Part shown: in pieces, positions 25,921 through 38,200 of the stretch | Numbering within the stretch: position 1 is the stretch's first letter | Layout of the letters: the number at the start of each line of letters is the position of its first letter | Assembly: GCA_013399895.1 (NCBI GenBank) | Contig: VXBA01001276.1 | Span: 62,001-126,000, forward strand | Reading direction: 5' to 3' | Origin: Serilophus lunatus | Lineage: Eukaryota > Chordata > Aves > Passeriformes > Eurylaimidae | DNA length: 64,000 nt | Notes under the pieces: model-generated | Told to the model about the DNA's origin: nothing | Databases searched by the model: none | The model's input: only the letters and a program-made list of their open reading frames with translations | Program-made: the position numbers and the translations under genes

Positions 25921-28900
25921 TCCACAAGACTCATATGTGATTAGCATGCCTAGCACACTTTTTGAATTTTGTCACCAAGTCATTTCTCCTTTGCTGCCCC
26001 ATCACCCAGCTCCCTGCCACCTCCTCTGTAGGTGCTGGAAGTGGGATTGCTCCACAGGTATTACGCACAAGTCCTATTCCTCTGAACATTAAGATCAAAA
26101 TTGACTTTCTGTTTTCCTGGTAAGCATCCAAGACGACAGTCTGAATAGGCCGTAACTAGATAGTCCACCTGTATTTCTTTTCTCTCTTCACTTTTGCCCT
26201 TACTTCCGGATTTTTTTTTTCCATCACAGATCTCTTATCTCCCAAATATTTTTTCTGAGTATACAATCACACATACAAGCCATGTTTTTGGTCTCTGGGA
26301 TGAGTTAGAATACCTTTTTATACTAGATGATCTCTACTTAAAATTTCAGACATATAAGAACATGAGAGGTCCATAAAAAAAAGGGGCAACCAATCACAAC
26401 CTACAAAACGTGGAACAACAATCAAGCTGTTATTTACCAATTCACACTGACTTGGGAATCAGACATGGTGACACAAAAATCAGAGGTAGATGTGACAACC
26501 TGTTTCTCCTAAAAATCAGTCATTAGCCTTATAATCTTATCAGGTGAGTGCAGCGACACTACACATTAAAAGAGCAAATGCAGAAATTACTCTTGCATAC
26601 TAAAAAAACCTTAATGGCTACAGTATGGAGAGTATTTGGAGAGTGAATTTTTACAAACTCTAGGGATCTACACACAATGGCAGTTGCAGTGTCCTCTATT
26701 TGTCTTGTGAAAAGAGTATGAATAAAGAACACTCTTTATAGTTAAATTGCATTGAAAAGTTTATGCCTACACTAACATATACAACACTAGGGAAGAAACA
26801 ATACTTTTCCTGATGAAATACAATTAAGGCGAGTTTTTATGCCCTCTGATAATTTTTCTTCAATTACATGTCATTAAAAATTAGAACAGGCATAGGAAGA
26901 GGAGGAGGACAAAATATTCAAAACATGTCATGTTACTAATGCTTGTTAGTTCTACGCTGCTAGTACTATATGCAACAATTGCCACATTTTCCACCACTTT
27001 AATAAAGACTTATTCATGCTGAACTGTACCATACTTTGAACTGATATGTACCTAACGCAAGAAGATGGTGATTTAAATTTAAAGAAACAAATAATAACAA
27101 AGAAACTCACTCAAAAACACAACCAAAAAACCTGCTGCTTCTTCTCTCCTATAGCTGGCTGTTGTCTAATGACTGCTTTTGTTCCAGATCTTCAAAGTCA
27201 AGCAGGAGCTTTTCTGGGACACCATGTCCTAATTAAATTCATTTGCAGTGGCCCATTTTTAAAGATTCAAATTAAACATTTTTTTGGTAGTTGAATGAGA
27301 GTCTCTAAATTCATATATTATGCAACAAGAGTTCACAGACAATAACTGGAATCTCTGTAAAAGTGTATTGACAAACACTAAAATATACTTCCCAATTTTA
27401 GCTATAAATCAGGTGTGCAAAATCATGTTGTTTCTGATTAACACTAAAGAAAAATGTTAAAAATTCACACAAGAAACATATTCATTCATAGACCAGGGTC
27501 CTTCCCTAGTTGAATTCCAACCACAGTCAAGAGCGAGCATATACTGCAGCAAACCAAGTAGTCTATTGTACAACATCATAAACTGGAAAAACATAAAATG
27601 CCTTTTTTCTTCTTCTTTGTGATCCTCAGGGAAACCATAGTATGGTTTACTGGCTGACAGGGATAGAGGAAGACTTAGAGAAAATCCCTCTTTGAAAGTC
27701 TTTGAAACAAATTATCCTGGATGAGGTTACGTATAAAAAAAAATTTTAAAATTCTGAGTCTCTTGTGGAAAGCATTAAAATACAGAAAACAGCCTACAGT
27801 GTCATTTCTGAAGTAAGAGCAGTGTCTTTATTTTTGTAAGAAAAATACATGTATTTTTGCAGTTCACTTGTGAGTCTGAAAAAAATGGGCTCAATATCCT
27901 GTTCACAACCTGGGAATTCAAAATGCATGAGGACGCATTTTGTTGAGTTTTTAAGTACTAGAGGATTAGTTTTGTTTTGCTTTAGGTTTCATTAAAAAGC
28001 TTTCAGTTACAATATTCTTTCAACACTTTGGCGATCACAGGAAAGCTAAAGACTGAACAATACAAACTATGAAAATTCCTGTAAGATTTGATATCAATCC
28101 AGATTGTTACACCTTCGTTTAAAGTAACAAAAGGGGAGAAACTGAACAAAATAAAGGATTAAATATTAAAATCTGTTACACTAATAATGATAGTCTTTCA
28201 GTCACTAAAAAGGTATCATTTTATATTGCTAATTACTTAGGAGACAACACGACTGTCAAGGCAAAAAATTGGGTATAAGGACAAACTGATATCGGTAAAG
28301 TGATTTTTGTACTCCAGTTTATACTTCAGGAACAAACATGCACAATTTAAAAGGTTTATAGTGTATGCTTTATAGTGCTGGAGATAATGAAACCAGCTAT
28401 GAAAATGAGACTAAAAATAAAGCCTTTAAATGACAAAAATGTATCATAACATGCTCTCTCTTGTATATTGTCAGCCAAACAAAAATACCCACAACTGCTT
28501 GTGATTTCTGATACATCTTTCAACTTACTCCTTTTACGATCAAATTACAATACTTGTCTTAAAATATTTTATGGTAGCATAAACCTGAAATCAAAACCAC
28601 ATCTACTGACACTCATTTGTTATAGCAGACTGCCCACAGGTTCTTAACAACCTTCATTTTCATGTTTCTTTCAAATAAACTGATAGAATTTACTTTTGTA
28701 ACTTCCAGGACTATATTGAAGACAGCTCAACAATCAACTGTTAACAGGACTCCACTACGAAGATGCTTAAACACCACATGAGGACCTTAATCTGTTTTGT
28801 TACCATTTGTGAAGGGAAGAAGCCTCAAACTTTCTGACAATTGACGAATAAAACACGTTTTTGAAGGCTCTTCCTCAATACCAACTTGTCACTTGCACCT

Positions 28901-29626
28901 AGGAGAGAACGAGCTTTTGTTTTCAAAGTAAAATGCAAAAAAATCCCTCAAGTGGTTCCACCAGGGACCTGGAAGCCTCTCATCAGAAAATAAGCTGAAA
29001 GCCAACTTATGTAAGAGATGTCACTTCTAGAATGTCCTCCTGGATGGCTCCCAACAGAAGCACCACGTGGGCAGCAAGGACCACGACACACCAGCCCACC
29101 CCCATCCACAGCAACATCTCCTCTTGACAGCCACTCACCAGGCTCCCTCCCTCTGCTCTGAAAGAGCTTACCAGCAGACACATCTCAGACTTGATAAGTT
29201 TGGGAAGAAACATTTTGATAGGTTCTGCTCATGAACAGTCACTTCGTTTTCATGATCTTGTGAGAAAACTCATTTTCTCTCCGGCTAATCACCTAGTAAC
29301 ACCCTTGCAACAAAAACTCAATTTAAGAAATTAGTCACAGTAGGGATGCAAGGCAATGATGTATTTATTGTTGAGTTGATGTTAACTATGCGTTATGTAC
29401 TACAAACGCAAAGATTTTTCAGTATGCAGCTAGGTTGTCCACATAGCAGTGCAAAATAGTCCATAGACACATTTTAAAATTTCTGCTCACAGTACCCACC
29501 CAAAAATCTTGAACATGAACAGTGTTCAATACTTCTTAACCAAATTCTACTGGCTCTTCACTTTTTTTTATTTTGTCCAATCAGGTTTCCATTATTTGTA
29601 AAGCTTTTTACTTCTTTACCACTTAC

Positions 29627-29693
29627 TATCATTAATGACTTTGTAATGAACCAACGAAGCAATACTTGTGACTTTTCGCATATTTTCTTATCT
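29627..29693 (-). CDS. Candidate internal exon, 67 nt, unknown protein
   Basis: This has the best splice signals in the window. The minus-strand acceptor is CTGCTGCTTTCTTCCCTGGCAG and the donor is ATA|GTAAGT (+ 29621-29626). Only one frame is open, entered with one leading base and leaving in phase 0. It reads DKKICEKSQVLLRWF, then ITKSLMI. Upstream on the minus strand the intron side (29694-29860) holds two perfect ATGCAAAT octamers. I recognise no domain. A predecessor must end in phase 2, which the putative CpG-island exon does. No phase-compatible downstream exon was found with confidence. Confidence 0.35.
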
Positions 29694-29860
29694 CTGCCAG
29701 GGAAGAAAGCAGCAGATTGTCCAATTTTACTGCGGCGCCTACAATTACATCATAAAATGCAAATTGCCCTCTAATTGTCTTGGAGAAAGTGATGACTACT
29801 AACAATTCTTGGCAAAGTTTACAAAGCAGTTTCATATCAATCAAGAGATGCAAATATTAT
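29694..29860. promoter_or_regulatory. Candidate conserved non-coding element with paired POU octamers
   Basis: Two perfect ATGCAAAT octamers (29757-29764 and 29848-29855, same orientation) flank CTAATTG-type homeodomain cores, and a local GCGGCGCC interrupts otherwise AT-rich DNA. This mix is typical of vertebrate enhancers. A 73-codon minus-strand frame (29632-29853) also covers it, but a long pyrimidine-rich acceptor cuts through that frame. Conservation cannot be judged from one sequence. Confidence 0.3.
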
Positions 29861-31337
29861 CCACATGGTAAATGCTTGAACCTTTGCCAGCTGCTTGTCT
29901 TCTGACCCTGAGACACCTTAAGCTAATGAGGAGCTGAAGAACTTAAGCTATGTAGTTAACCTACCCAGGTCCAAAAGGCTCCTTTAACAACAGAGAAACA
30001 TAAGCAGAATACAATTTACAACAGTTGAGTGACAAAAGCTGCTAAAAAAAAAGGAGACAAGTGATTGACATCCAGAAGAGGAAAGCATCATCTGATGACA
30101 TCAGAGACAAAAGAATATACTATACTTTGGCTTCCTTGATCAACACAACCAACTCAAATCAGCTTTACTTACAGGAATAAATCTTTTCACGCCACCCCAT
30201 AATCCCACAGTTAATGACAATAACTCGCCAAATAATGCGATGCCTGAATATTTATTTTCAACTTCTTACATAATAATTTTCAAATATGTTGATATTACTC
30301 ATCACAAATAAGAGATTTCATAAGATTTATTCTTGATATCTCAGAATAATGAGTTAGAAGAGACCCACAAAGACTGAGTCCAGCTCTTAAGTAAATGTTC
30401 CATATAGTGGTCAAATCCATGCATCTTGGTGTTATTAGAACATGCTCTAGCAATCTCAGCTAATCCTGTGGAACATGTTTCTCACCAAGTTATTTGACTC
30501 ATTTTCTAGCTGTTTTTCCTTACTATGATTTAGGTCAGGAAAGAAAACCATAAATTTTGTGTTTTCTCTAAAATTAGACTGGGCTTGCATTAATTGTATC
30601 AGTGTTCAATTACAGTATCCATGTTCAGTTTTCTGAGTAAAACGATGATAACATCCTACCTGAGAATGACAGAGATTAGGAATATTTAATACAGTAATGA
30701 AACATCAGCAATAAAACAATTTCCTTCGAAGTTCATAACAGAGTACTTGAAATCATGGAACATGTACTTTAAGAAGTTAAAATATTTTAATACTTACAAG
30801 CATTAAATAAAAAGAGATTAGTAAAAAAGGAGTAAATAAAAAGAATTATAAAAATAATTCAAATATTTCCAATAATCTTAAATATTCACAAATGTGTAGG
30901 TACTATAACAAAAATATCCACAGGATCTTGACTGGAACATACGTTACCCCTTTTAAAATAAAAGCTATGTTTTAAAGACATTTCCCTCTTAACAAAGATA
31001 AGCCAATCTAATTTTTAAATGAAGCATTTGTATTGCTATGACATTTCTTAGCAACCAAAATCCCTTCTGTAGTTGTGTCAATTTCAGGGCCAAGAGTTGT
31101 CTGCTGTAATCAACTCCAAGGGAATTCATGGAGCAGATCCTAAAACACTTCAACATTACTCCCTCCATATTCCAGTTTCTACCAGAACCCAATATACCAA
31201 CAGAGTTTGATTTAAGGAAAATATAAATTAAATACAGCTCAATTTACACTTAAACAAACATACAGATCTACTAGGTCATGCTTCATTAGACATTGAAAAA
31301 AAACTCAACTAAACAACAAACCCACAATCAAATTAAG

Positions 31338-31358
31338 AAAAAAAAAAAAAAAAAAAAG
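31338..31358. repeat. A21 homopolymer
   Basis: An uninterrupted run of 21 A. No recognisable retroposed sequence lies directly 5' of it on the plus strand, so there is no evidence that it is a poly(A) tail of an insertion. Confidence 0.9.
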
Positions 31359-33259
31359 ACTTGTTAAGGCTACTGTTGAAACTCTCTTGGCTAGTCTGGT
31401 CATGAAATCAGCTCTTGCAGTTAAATGAAAGTCATGCCTAAGGGGCCAACAATGAGTTCAGAGTTAACCTTTTATCTTTTGATCTTGTTCAGGAGACAGA
31501 AGGCAGAAGCGTTCAAAATATATTTCTCCTGTATCAAGGAAGAAAAATTATGTATCAGTGTTTTACAGTGACAATTACATTATCTTTTTTAAAAAATAAA
31601 TTATTAAATTAGGACTGTTTGATAAAATATTTTTAAGTCTTCAGAAACAGAAAGCTTGCATCCCAAAACGTTAAAAAAATGCTGACAGAGTTCCCTGAGA
31701 TTTGAATGTTGTCTTAACAAAGGAAAGGTCAAAAAGTTACAAACTAACACAATACAAAAAGAGAAAGCTAATGGTACTTTTAGAACAAAACTAGCCAATC
31801 AAAAAAGTGTGACCCATAGATTTATACTCAGTGTGACACTGATTCTGCAACTGCCATAGGAAGGCCAACAAAAAACAAAACAAAAGATGATATCCCAAAT
31901 ACAGTAACTGAAATGTTTTTAAAAGACTGATTAATTTAATAATATATGAGTTTTTAAAAGAAAAATGCGTTAAATAAAAAACAGAATTTTTTGAGTGCTG
32001 GTTGTCTTTAGTTTTAAGAGAGAAATAGACCCTTTTGTTCTTGGGTTTTTGCTATTCTCAACCTTACAGAACCCATAAGTAAACACAACGTAATCATAAT
32101 TAGCAATTTATAATATTTGCCAATGATGAAGGTGCTTTATTGTAAAGAGTGATAGGGTTTGATCAGATGGCATCTTAACCTGCTCTGCCTGAGCTGTGTA
32201 GCATTCATTTTATCATGGATTTGAAAAGACAGTAAAAAATCCCAAGCCTTACAGGTCCAATCTCTCCTGATCTTCCACTATCAAACACAGTATGTTACTC
32301 TTCTGTTGTGATATCTGTTCAAATAAAATATATTTCAATTATTGAATTTACATTGAGTATTAAATACTAAAGGAAAATTCCTCACGGGACAAGCTCAAAT
32401 CTAGTCTTTAGACATAATCTACTCTTTACGTATGTACCCTTTAGAACTAATACACGATCTCTTTGTTACAAAATAGCCTTCTTTCCCTAGAACTGACTCG
32501 AAAACTACTAATTAAAGAGACTTCAAAAGAAAAATAAGTACTAATTAGCTCTTGTCAGCACTTAGTGTGTTTTGAAAGCACAGAGAAAAAGTGCCTCTAC
32601 AAAATCCAAGTACACAAACTTTATCTCATGCCAAATCTAGTCAAAAGTATTGGATACAGTGTATCTAGATCATATAAACATATGGGTTTTTAGTCTCTAA
32701 ATTTGCATAACCATCTCCAAGTATTAAAACTGATTATATAATTAAATATGACTTCAAGGGCTCAGCAGAAGTCTTGAACTCTATCAGGGTTGGAGAGTTC
32801 ACCCTAGCATAATAAATACACCTTCTCTGTGGCTTTCCACTTTGTGGGAATGGTTCAGCAAATGCTAAGAGTTTCTTCTTTCTCCCCATCGAAATTCATG
32901 CTTTTATGCAACAACAACAGCAGAGACAAAAGTGTCAGACCTGAGATTTCTGTATTTAAACCACTGACCAGAATAAGATGGTTCCTAAAGGATACTGTCT
33001 CCCTAATAGCACATGCAATATACAGAATAATGGAATGGCATTTTAAGAGATAAACTATTTTAGTTTCACTTGCTCTTTGTTTTGTTGTTTTTTGTTGGGT
33101 TTTTTTTTCCTAGCAGCACAACATGACAGTGTGCAGCTAATGCCCTATGACAGATTTTGCCTAGTGGAAATTCCTTCCAGGAAGAGAGACCTCATGGCCT
33201 ATTTCTCCTTATGGCAAATTTTAAGCAAATTAAACTTACAACCATATCTTGAAAAACAA

Positions 33260-33770
33260 TCCTGAGGAGAGCATGGCTGATAGGACCCCCAGAGGGACAC
33301 GGTCCATGCCAGCAGACCAACATGACAAGTCACAAGTAGTGCGGTACTGCAGGGAGACATGCTGTGGATAGCAGGCATCACGGCGATGAGGGAGCCAGCC
33401 ACAGCCTTGGGGAGATATGGGATGCCAATTAAACGGCAGTGAGATCTCTGCCAGCCAGAGAGGCACAGGCACTCCTGAAGGGTCCCGGACGCCCAGCACA
33501 GCCAGCTGCAGGGAGGACAGCATGGTCAGACCATGTACCACTGCTTTTCATCTCTGGGCGCACAACACAAAGTTCTCTCTCGTGGGTTTCCTCAAGTGTC
33601 TGTGAATGACAGCTATTGTGAAAGCTGTCAGATGTTTCTGCATTGCTCAGTGACTCTGAACTTTAACAAATCTGCAGCTCTGGCCACTGTTTGGCCTCCT
33701 GAAGCCACAGCAATGGTTCCTGTCCCAACTTTGCCCTGCATCAACAGTGGAGTGGCACTGGAGTAGATCA
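33260..33770. other. Unidentified GC-raised block with several CpGs
   Basis: About 500 bp of near-50% GC lie inside AT-rich DNA. The first 300 bp hold several CpG sites (GGTGCGG-, CACGGCGATG- and CCCGGACGCC-type words), whereas old neutral avian DNA loses CpG. Overlapping frames are open on both strands (minus 33236-33541 and plus 33533-33766), and none matches a protein I know. No LTR, CR1 or SINE landmarks were found. It could be a young or unfamiliar insertion, a retropseudogene or an exon-bearing segment. Confidence 0.4.
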
Positions 33771-35213
33771 GGGCTTTCCAATACAAGGCTTACAAGTAAT
33801 GTACTGCCCCAGAAACTCCAAGAGGTGCCACAAGCAACGGGACAATAAAAATGCCGAAATCAAGAGGTTAGGATCTAAAGAAACCAAGAAAATTAAACAT
33901 TTTTCACAGCTGAAGAGGGACCAGTGGTGTACCATTGGCCTCTGAAAGACACCAGGCAAGGACAAATTTGGCAAACTTGTCATAGAACACTTAACTTGAA
34001 GTCAGCCAATCATATGAGGTAATAAAATGCTAGAATGGGAATAAATTGTAGCAGTTTTTAATCTTGTTTGGTGTTAAAGCCAGAGGGGAACCTGTAGCAA
34101 GAAGAATTTACTGATGGAAAGTAGTTCAGGCCTCATGTAGAGTTTAACAACTGCTCAGCATTTTCTGTACAACTTCTGGTTGGCTTAAAGTGGGGGCAGA
34201 TGCTAATCTTATGCAAAACGGACCACAAGGATGTGCCACATTATATCTTTAAGTAGTGTGTTCACTTTTATAAGGCTAAAAGAAATAAGAGTACAGACAC
34301 AAGCAGGTCTCTTTCAGTGGATATATAATGCAGCAAAACAACAATCTCTTGCAGAAAAATGCCCATCCATAAAAGAAGATTATTCCTTTTTTTACGTTTA
34401 AAATTAAAATGCTAGACTCTTCCTCTTCTTACAGATCCAGTTCAATAAATTTACTAAATCCTAAATTATTAGTCATAGGTTTATTTTTTTAATTCTCTCT
34501 CACATGATAAATACTCAGAGTCTTTCATTTCTCCTCCTTAATTATTTTCATTCTTTCTAACACCGACAAACAAATGTATTGTCATATAAATCAGACTCTT
34601 GGACAAGCAGAGGAACAAAAGTTGACATAAATTTACCTATTTTTCCAAGAAATTTTGCATTCAAATTAGGAGTTAAGGAGAAAAATGGCATCACTGAAGA
34701 ACACAGGCAACATTTCTGGCTTATTCTGGCTCCTTCTAAGGCCATTTTTTTTTTGTAAAAAATGCCACCAGCTTCAGGCTTTTTACTTCACCCACAAGAA
34801 GAGTTTTTCATCTTGTGCTGCCCAGACAAAGGCCAGTCATCAGACAGAAGATCAAGAAGCACAAGTTTTCATAGCTGACAGGTGAGATTAAATCAAGATA
34901 ATTTCTATATGTATCCCTACTGTTATAAGTAATGTTCAGACTAAGTCTTGCCATCACTGTTTGAATGGGAACGCAGATAAAAGCACTCAGATCCAGTAAA
35001 TGGGACCATTTCAGGACATTTGGTTCATCTTTTAACAAGAAGAAACTTTTCCCAGAGTGAAAACAAAGTACAATTACTGAAAAAGCCTAAGCAATGTTTT
35101 TTCATTCTTTTTAAAATTAAATGCAGATGTACCCTAAATCAATAGTAATTATAATCAATATCACACAGGAAGTCAAAGCAAATAAACACTAGGTATTTAA
35201 GAAGAATCTCTTT

Positions 35214-35297
35214 AAAGAAAAGAAGAAACAAATAAACAAAACCACAAAATCCAAATTAAATAAAGTCAAAACCAAAACAAAACAACAAAAGAAATCC
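35214..35297. repeat. A-rich, C-containing low-complexity tract
   Basis: Words such as AAACAAATAAACAAAACC and CAAAACCAAAACAAAACAAC continue for over 80 bases with almost no G or T. It may have grown from an old poly(A) tail, but no parent element is visible. Confidence 0.8.
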
Positions 35298-38200
35298 ATC
35301 CAAACCCTACTTCTCCTCTGCAGCAGCTTCCTCCTGGAAGCACTGCAGTTCGGGGCTGAATGGGTGACATTGACTCAATCTCTTTCCAGATCTAATTACA
35401 TTACAAAGGGAAAGTGACATCCAGATTTCAAACACATTTTTAAGAATGTAGTTTATTTAAGTAAGGAAGCCATTGCTCTCCTTCAATTTTATTTATTCTA
35501 TTAAACTTGTTTAATCCTTTCTGGTTTGTTTGGAGATTCTGATATTCTTTAATACTGTTGTTCAGACACTTTACTGAAGTTTGCTCAACAAACAGAGGCT
35601 CTTTGTTGCACTTAACTGCGAGGAGAACAACAAACAAGAACGTCTTTACTCACTACAGACTAAGAGCTATATTTTAAATGTGCTTATAAATTCATAGTGT
35701 GGAAGGACATCCAAACAACTATCACAGAACGAAATAACATCCAAACAACATACTACCAAGAAATAACAATATGGAACAACGATAGAGCCCTCTGAATATC
35801 TGACAGGCTCCAGGTATGACATAAAGCACCATTAGTATTGCATACAGATAACATGCCAGCTTTCTAAAACAAAACACTTCAAATTATAACACTTCACAGC
35901 ACACAAATGATTTTGACCTTCCCCTTCGCCACAAGCCCACAGACAGTACCCAACTGCCAGCAAGTCCCTGCTGCTTTGCTATGTCAGAGCAGAGTGCACA
36001 GGAAACTTTTCTCTACCCTAGGTGGTGCTTCAAATCCCACAGAACATCCCCATGCCTTCACCAAAGCCCATGCTCATCAACATGCTTGGATGGCCATGTT
36101 GGCACCCATGATGAATGCACACATACAGATATTGCTTGTCCATAAGCAGTTCCTTTACCACAGGGCACCGCTTTAAGAAGGTATGAACACATCTGGTATT
36201 TCTTTGACTAAATCTTCTCGAGATACAATAGCAATTGTACAGAGAACAATGAGAGACAGGTATAATGCAGAGGGCACAAATTTTATGGAGCTGTGTGGAC
36301 TGGGCTTCAATTACATTTTCCAGTTATGGAATTTCTCTAACAGACAGTTATTTCCAACTATTTTCAAAATTACAATGAACTATTTATAAATCACAATTGC
36401 TCCAACCCAGTGGAGCAGAAGTTAAAACAACAGAGCCAGAGCTTTACAAAATTTAAACATCAGAAAAATAAAAATATTCCAGGCCCCTCAAAAAGAATTC
36501 CTGTCTCCAGATGAATCTGCACTGAAGACTTTTTCAGGTGGATATGGGATTATTAAAAATTAGTTTTGATGCCAGCTGCTATTTTTAAGCATTTCTATAC
36601 TAGTCTCAGATTCAGTGGCTGCAGAAGGAGTGCTCATGCAACACTGACACAATTTTAACAGAAGGAATAATGGCTACAAAATTAGATCAGAAATTCTCTG
36701 ACAATTGCAAAACTGACAGTGTAAGGATTAAGCAGGATATAAGAAAATTACCAATAAGGCTAAGATTAAACATATCTTTGCTTTTATATTGATGCTAAAA
36801 CGAAATATGGGAGAATGTGAATTCACACACGTGTATGTGCATATACACACATTTCTGTGTAAAATGGTATTTTATTCATGTAACATAAATAGACTAATAA
36901 TGAATATGCATTTAGTGGTAGTATAAAGGAGATAATAGAAGACAAATGATACTTGAATGAGAAGATATATTACATCTATAAAGGAATATGTTCAGTCCTT
37001 ACAATGTATCATAAGCATCAATATATAATATGGATCTATGATATCTAAAATACAATACATATAATCTAGCTGTAGATAGCTATGTTTATATATACACTTT
37101 CACATTCAAGTGAAGAAAAGTGTTCAAAAAGTTGCAGAAGGCTCTCAACCACGAGTGTAGAAAGTTGAATTACAGATGAAATCTACTGCCTATAAATATA
37201 AAGTAATGCCTTACAAAAATACACATACACAATCACATATAAACAGAGATGGCCTCTATATCAGCTTATAAGTATGACATTTTAGAGTCATCAAGGACAA
37301 CTATCTGAAAATTCCACCTTGATGTCCAACAGCAGAGAAAAATAAGTTTTGGAAATGGGACAGAGTGGGAAGAAGTCTAATTGCAAAAGATTTAGATAGC
37401 AAACTACGAGTCATCATAATATGACTTTATAAAAACACACAGCTTCCTGGCAGCTCAAAGTCTGGTTGGTGGATTTTTTACTCCATTACAGAGACGCAGA
37501 AGAACCAGAAAAGACATAGGGCATAACAACAGGAATGTTTTAAGATTATACAGTGATTGTTTTTCCAAGAAAGTGTCTTTCATCATGAAAGAGATGCACA
37601 CAGAGCAGCTACAGCATAGGCCCATAAAATCAAAGGGTATGAAAGAGAAATTGAGGCTCACAAACCAGAGGTTATTTAATAAAATTATTGACAATTTTCT
37701 AATGGTTATTTTACAGATGCTTAACAGTTTTGTGGAATTCATTGACACAACATACTCTGAAGGACAAATGTTAAAAATGAGGAATATAGAACGTAGTAAA
37801 GCATAAATCCTTAAACACTATGATCACACAGAAATCTAGACATGGAACACACCAAACTGCTGATCAGCAGAAGCTGACAGTCTCTTCCAAGCAAAAGATC
37901 ATTTTATGCCAATTTTCTACTGTATTCTGATCTTTTCTACTCCTCAATATTTGTAACTACAAAAAATACTTATATTTTCAAATTAAGTAACTTTAGTAAA
38001 TTATCTATTTAGAAGTTAATATTCTTATATAGATTTACAGCTAATAATCTAACCAACAAGCAGTAGTAAAAAAAACCATATTAAAATCTCATTTATATTG
38101 ACAAAAAATTACTTTTTCTAGGGATTAAGACCTGAAGGAATTATTCTTGATACATTATGAAGAAAAGAGAAGAAGTGTGTCCAGGAAGCTATTTAGAGAT

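Noticed and set aside
29001..29234. Minus-strand frame (PIKMFLPKLIKSEMCLL) with GCTG|GTAAGC donor, near the 29.6-kb exon
   Set aside because: Its reading frame is not phase-compatible with the phase-0 end of 29627-29693 unless an 18-nt exon is assumed; the neighbouring GC-rich frames are all partly open.
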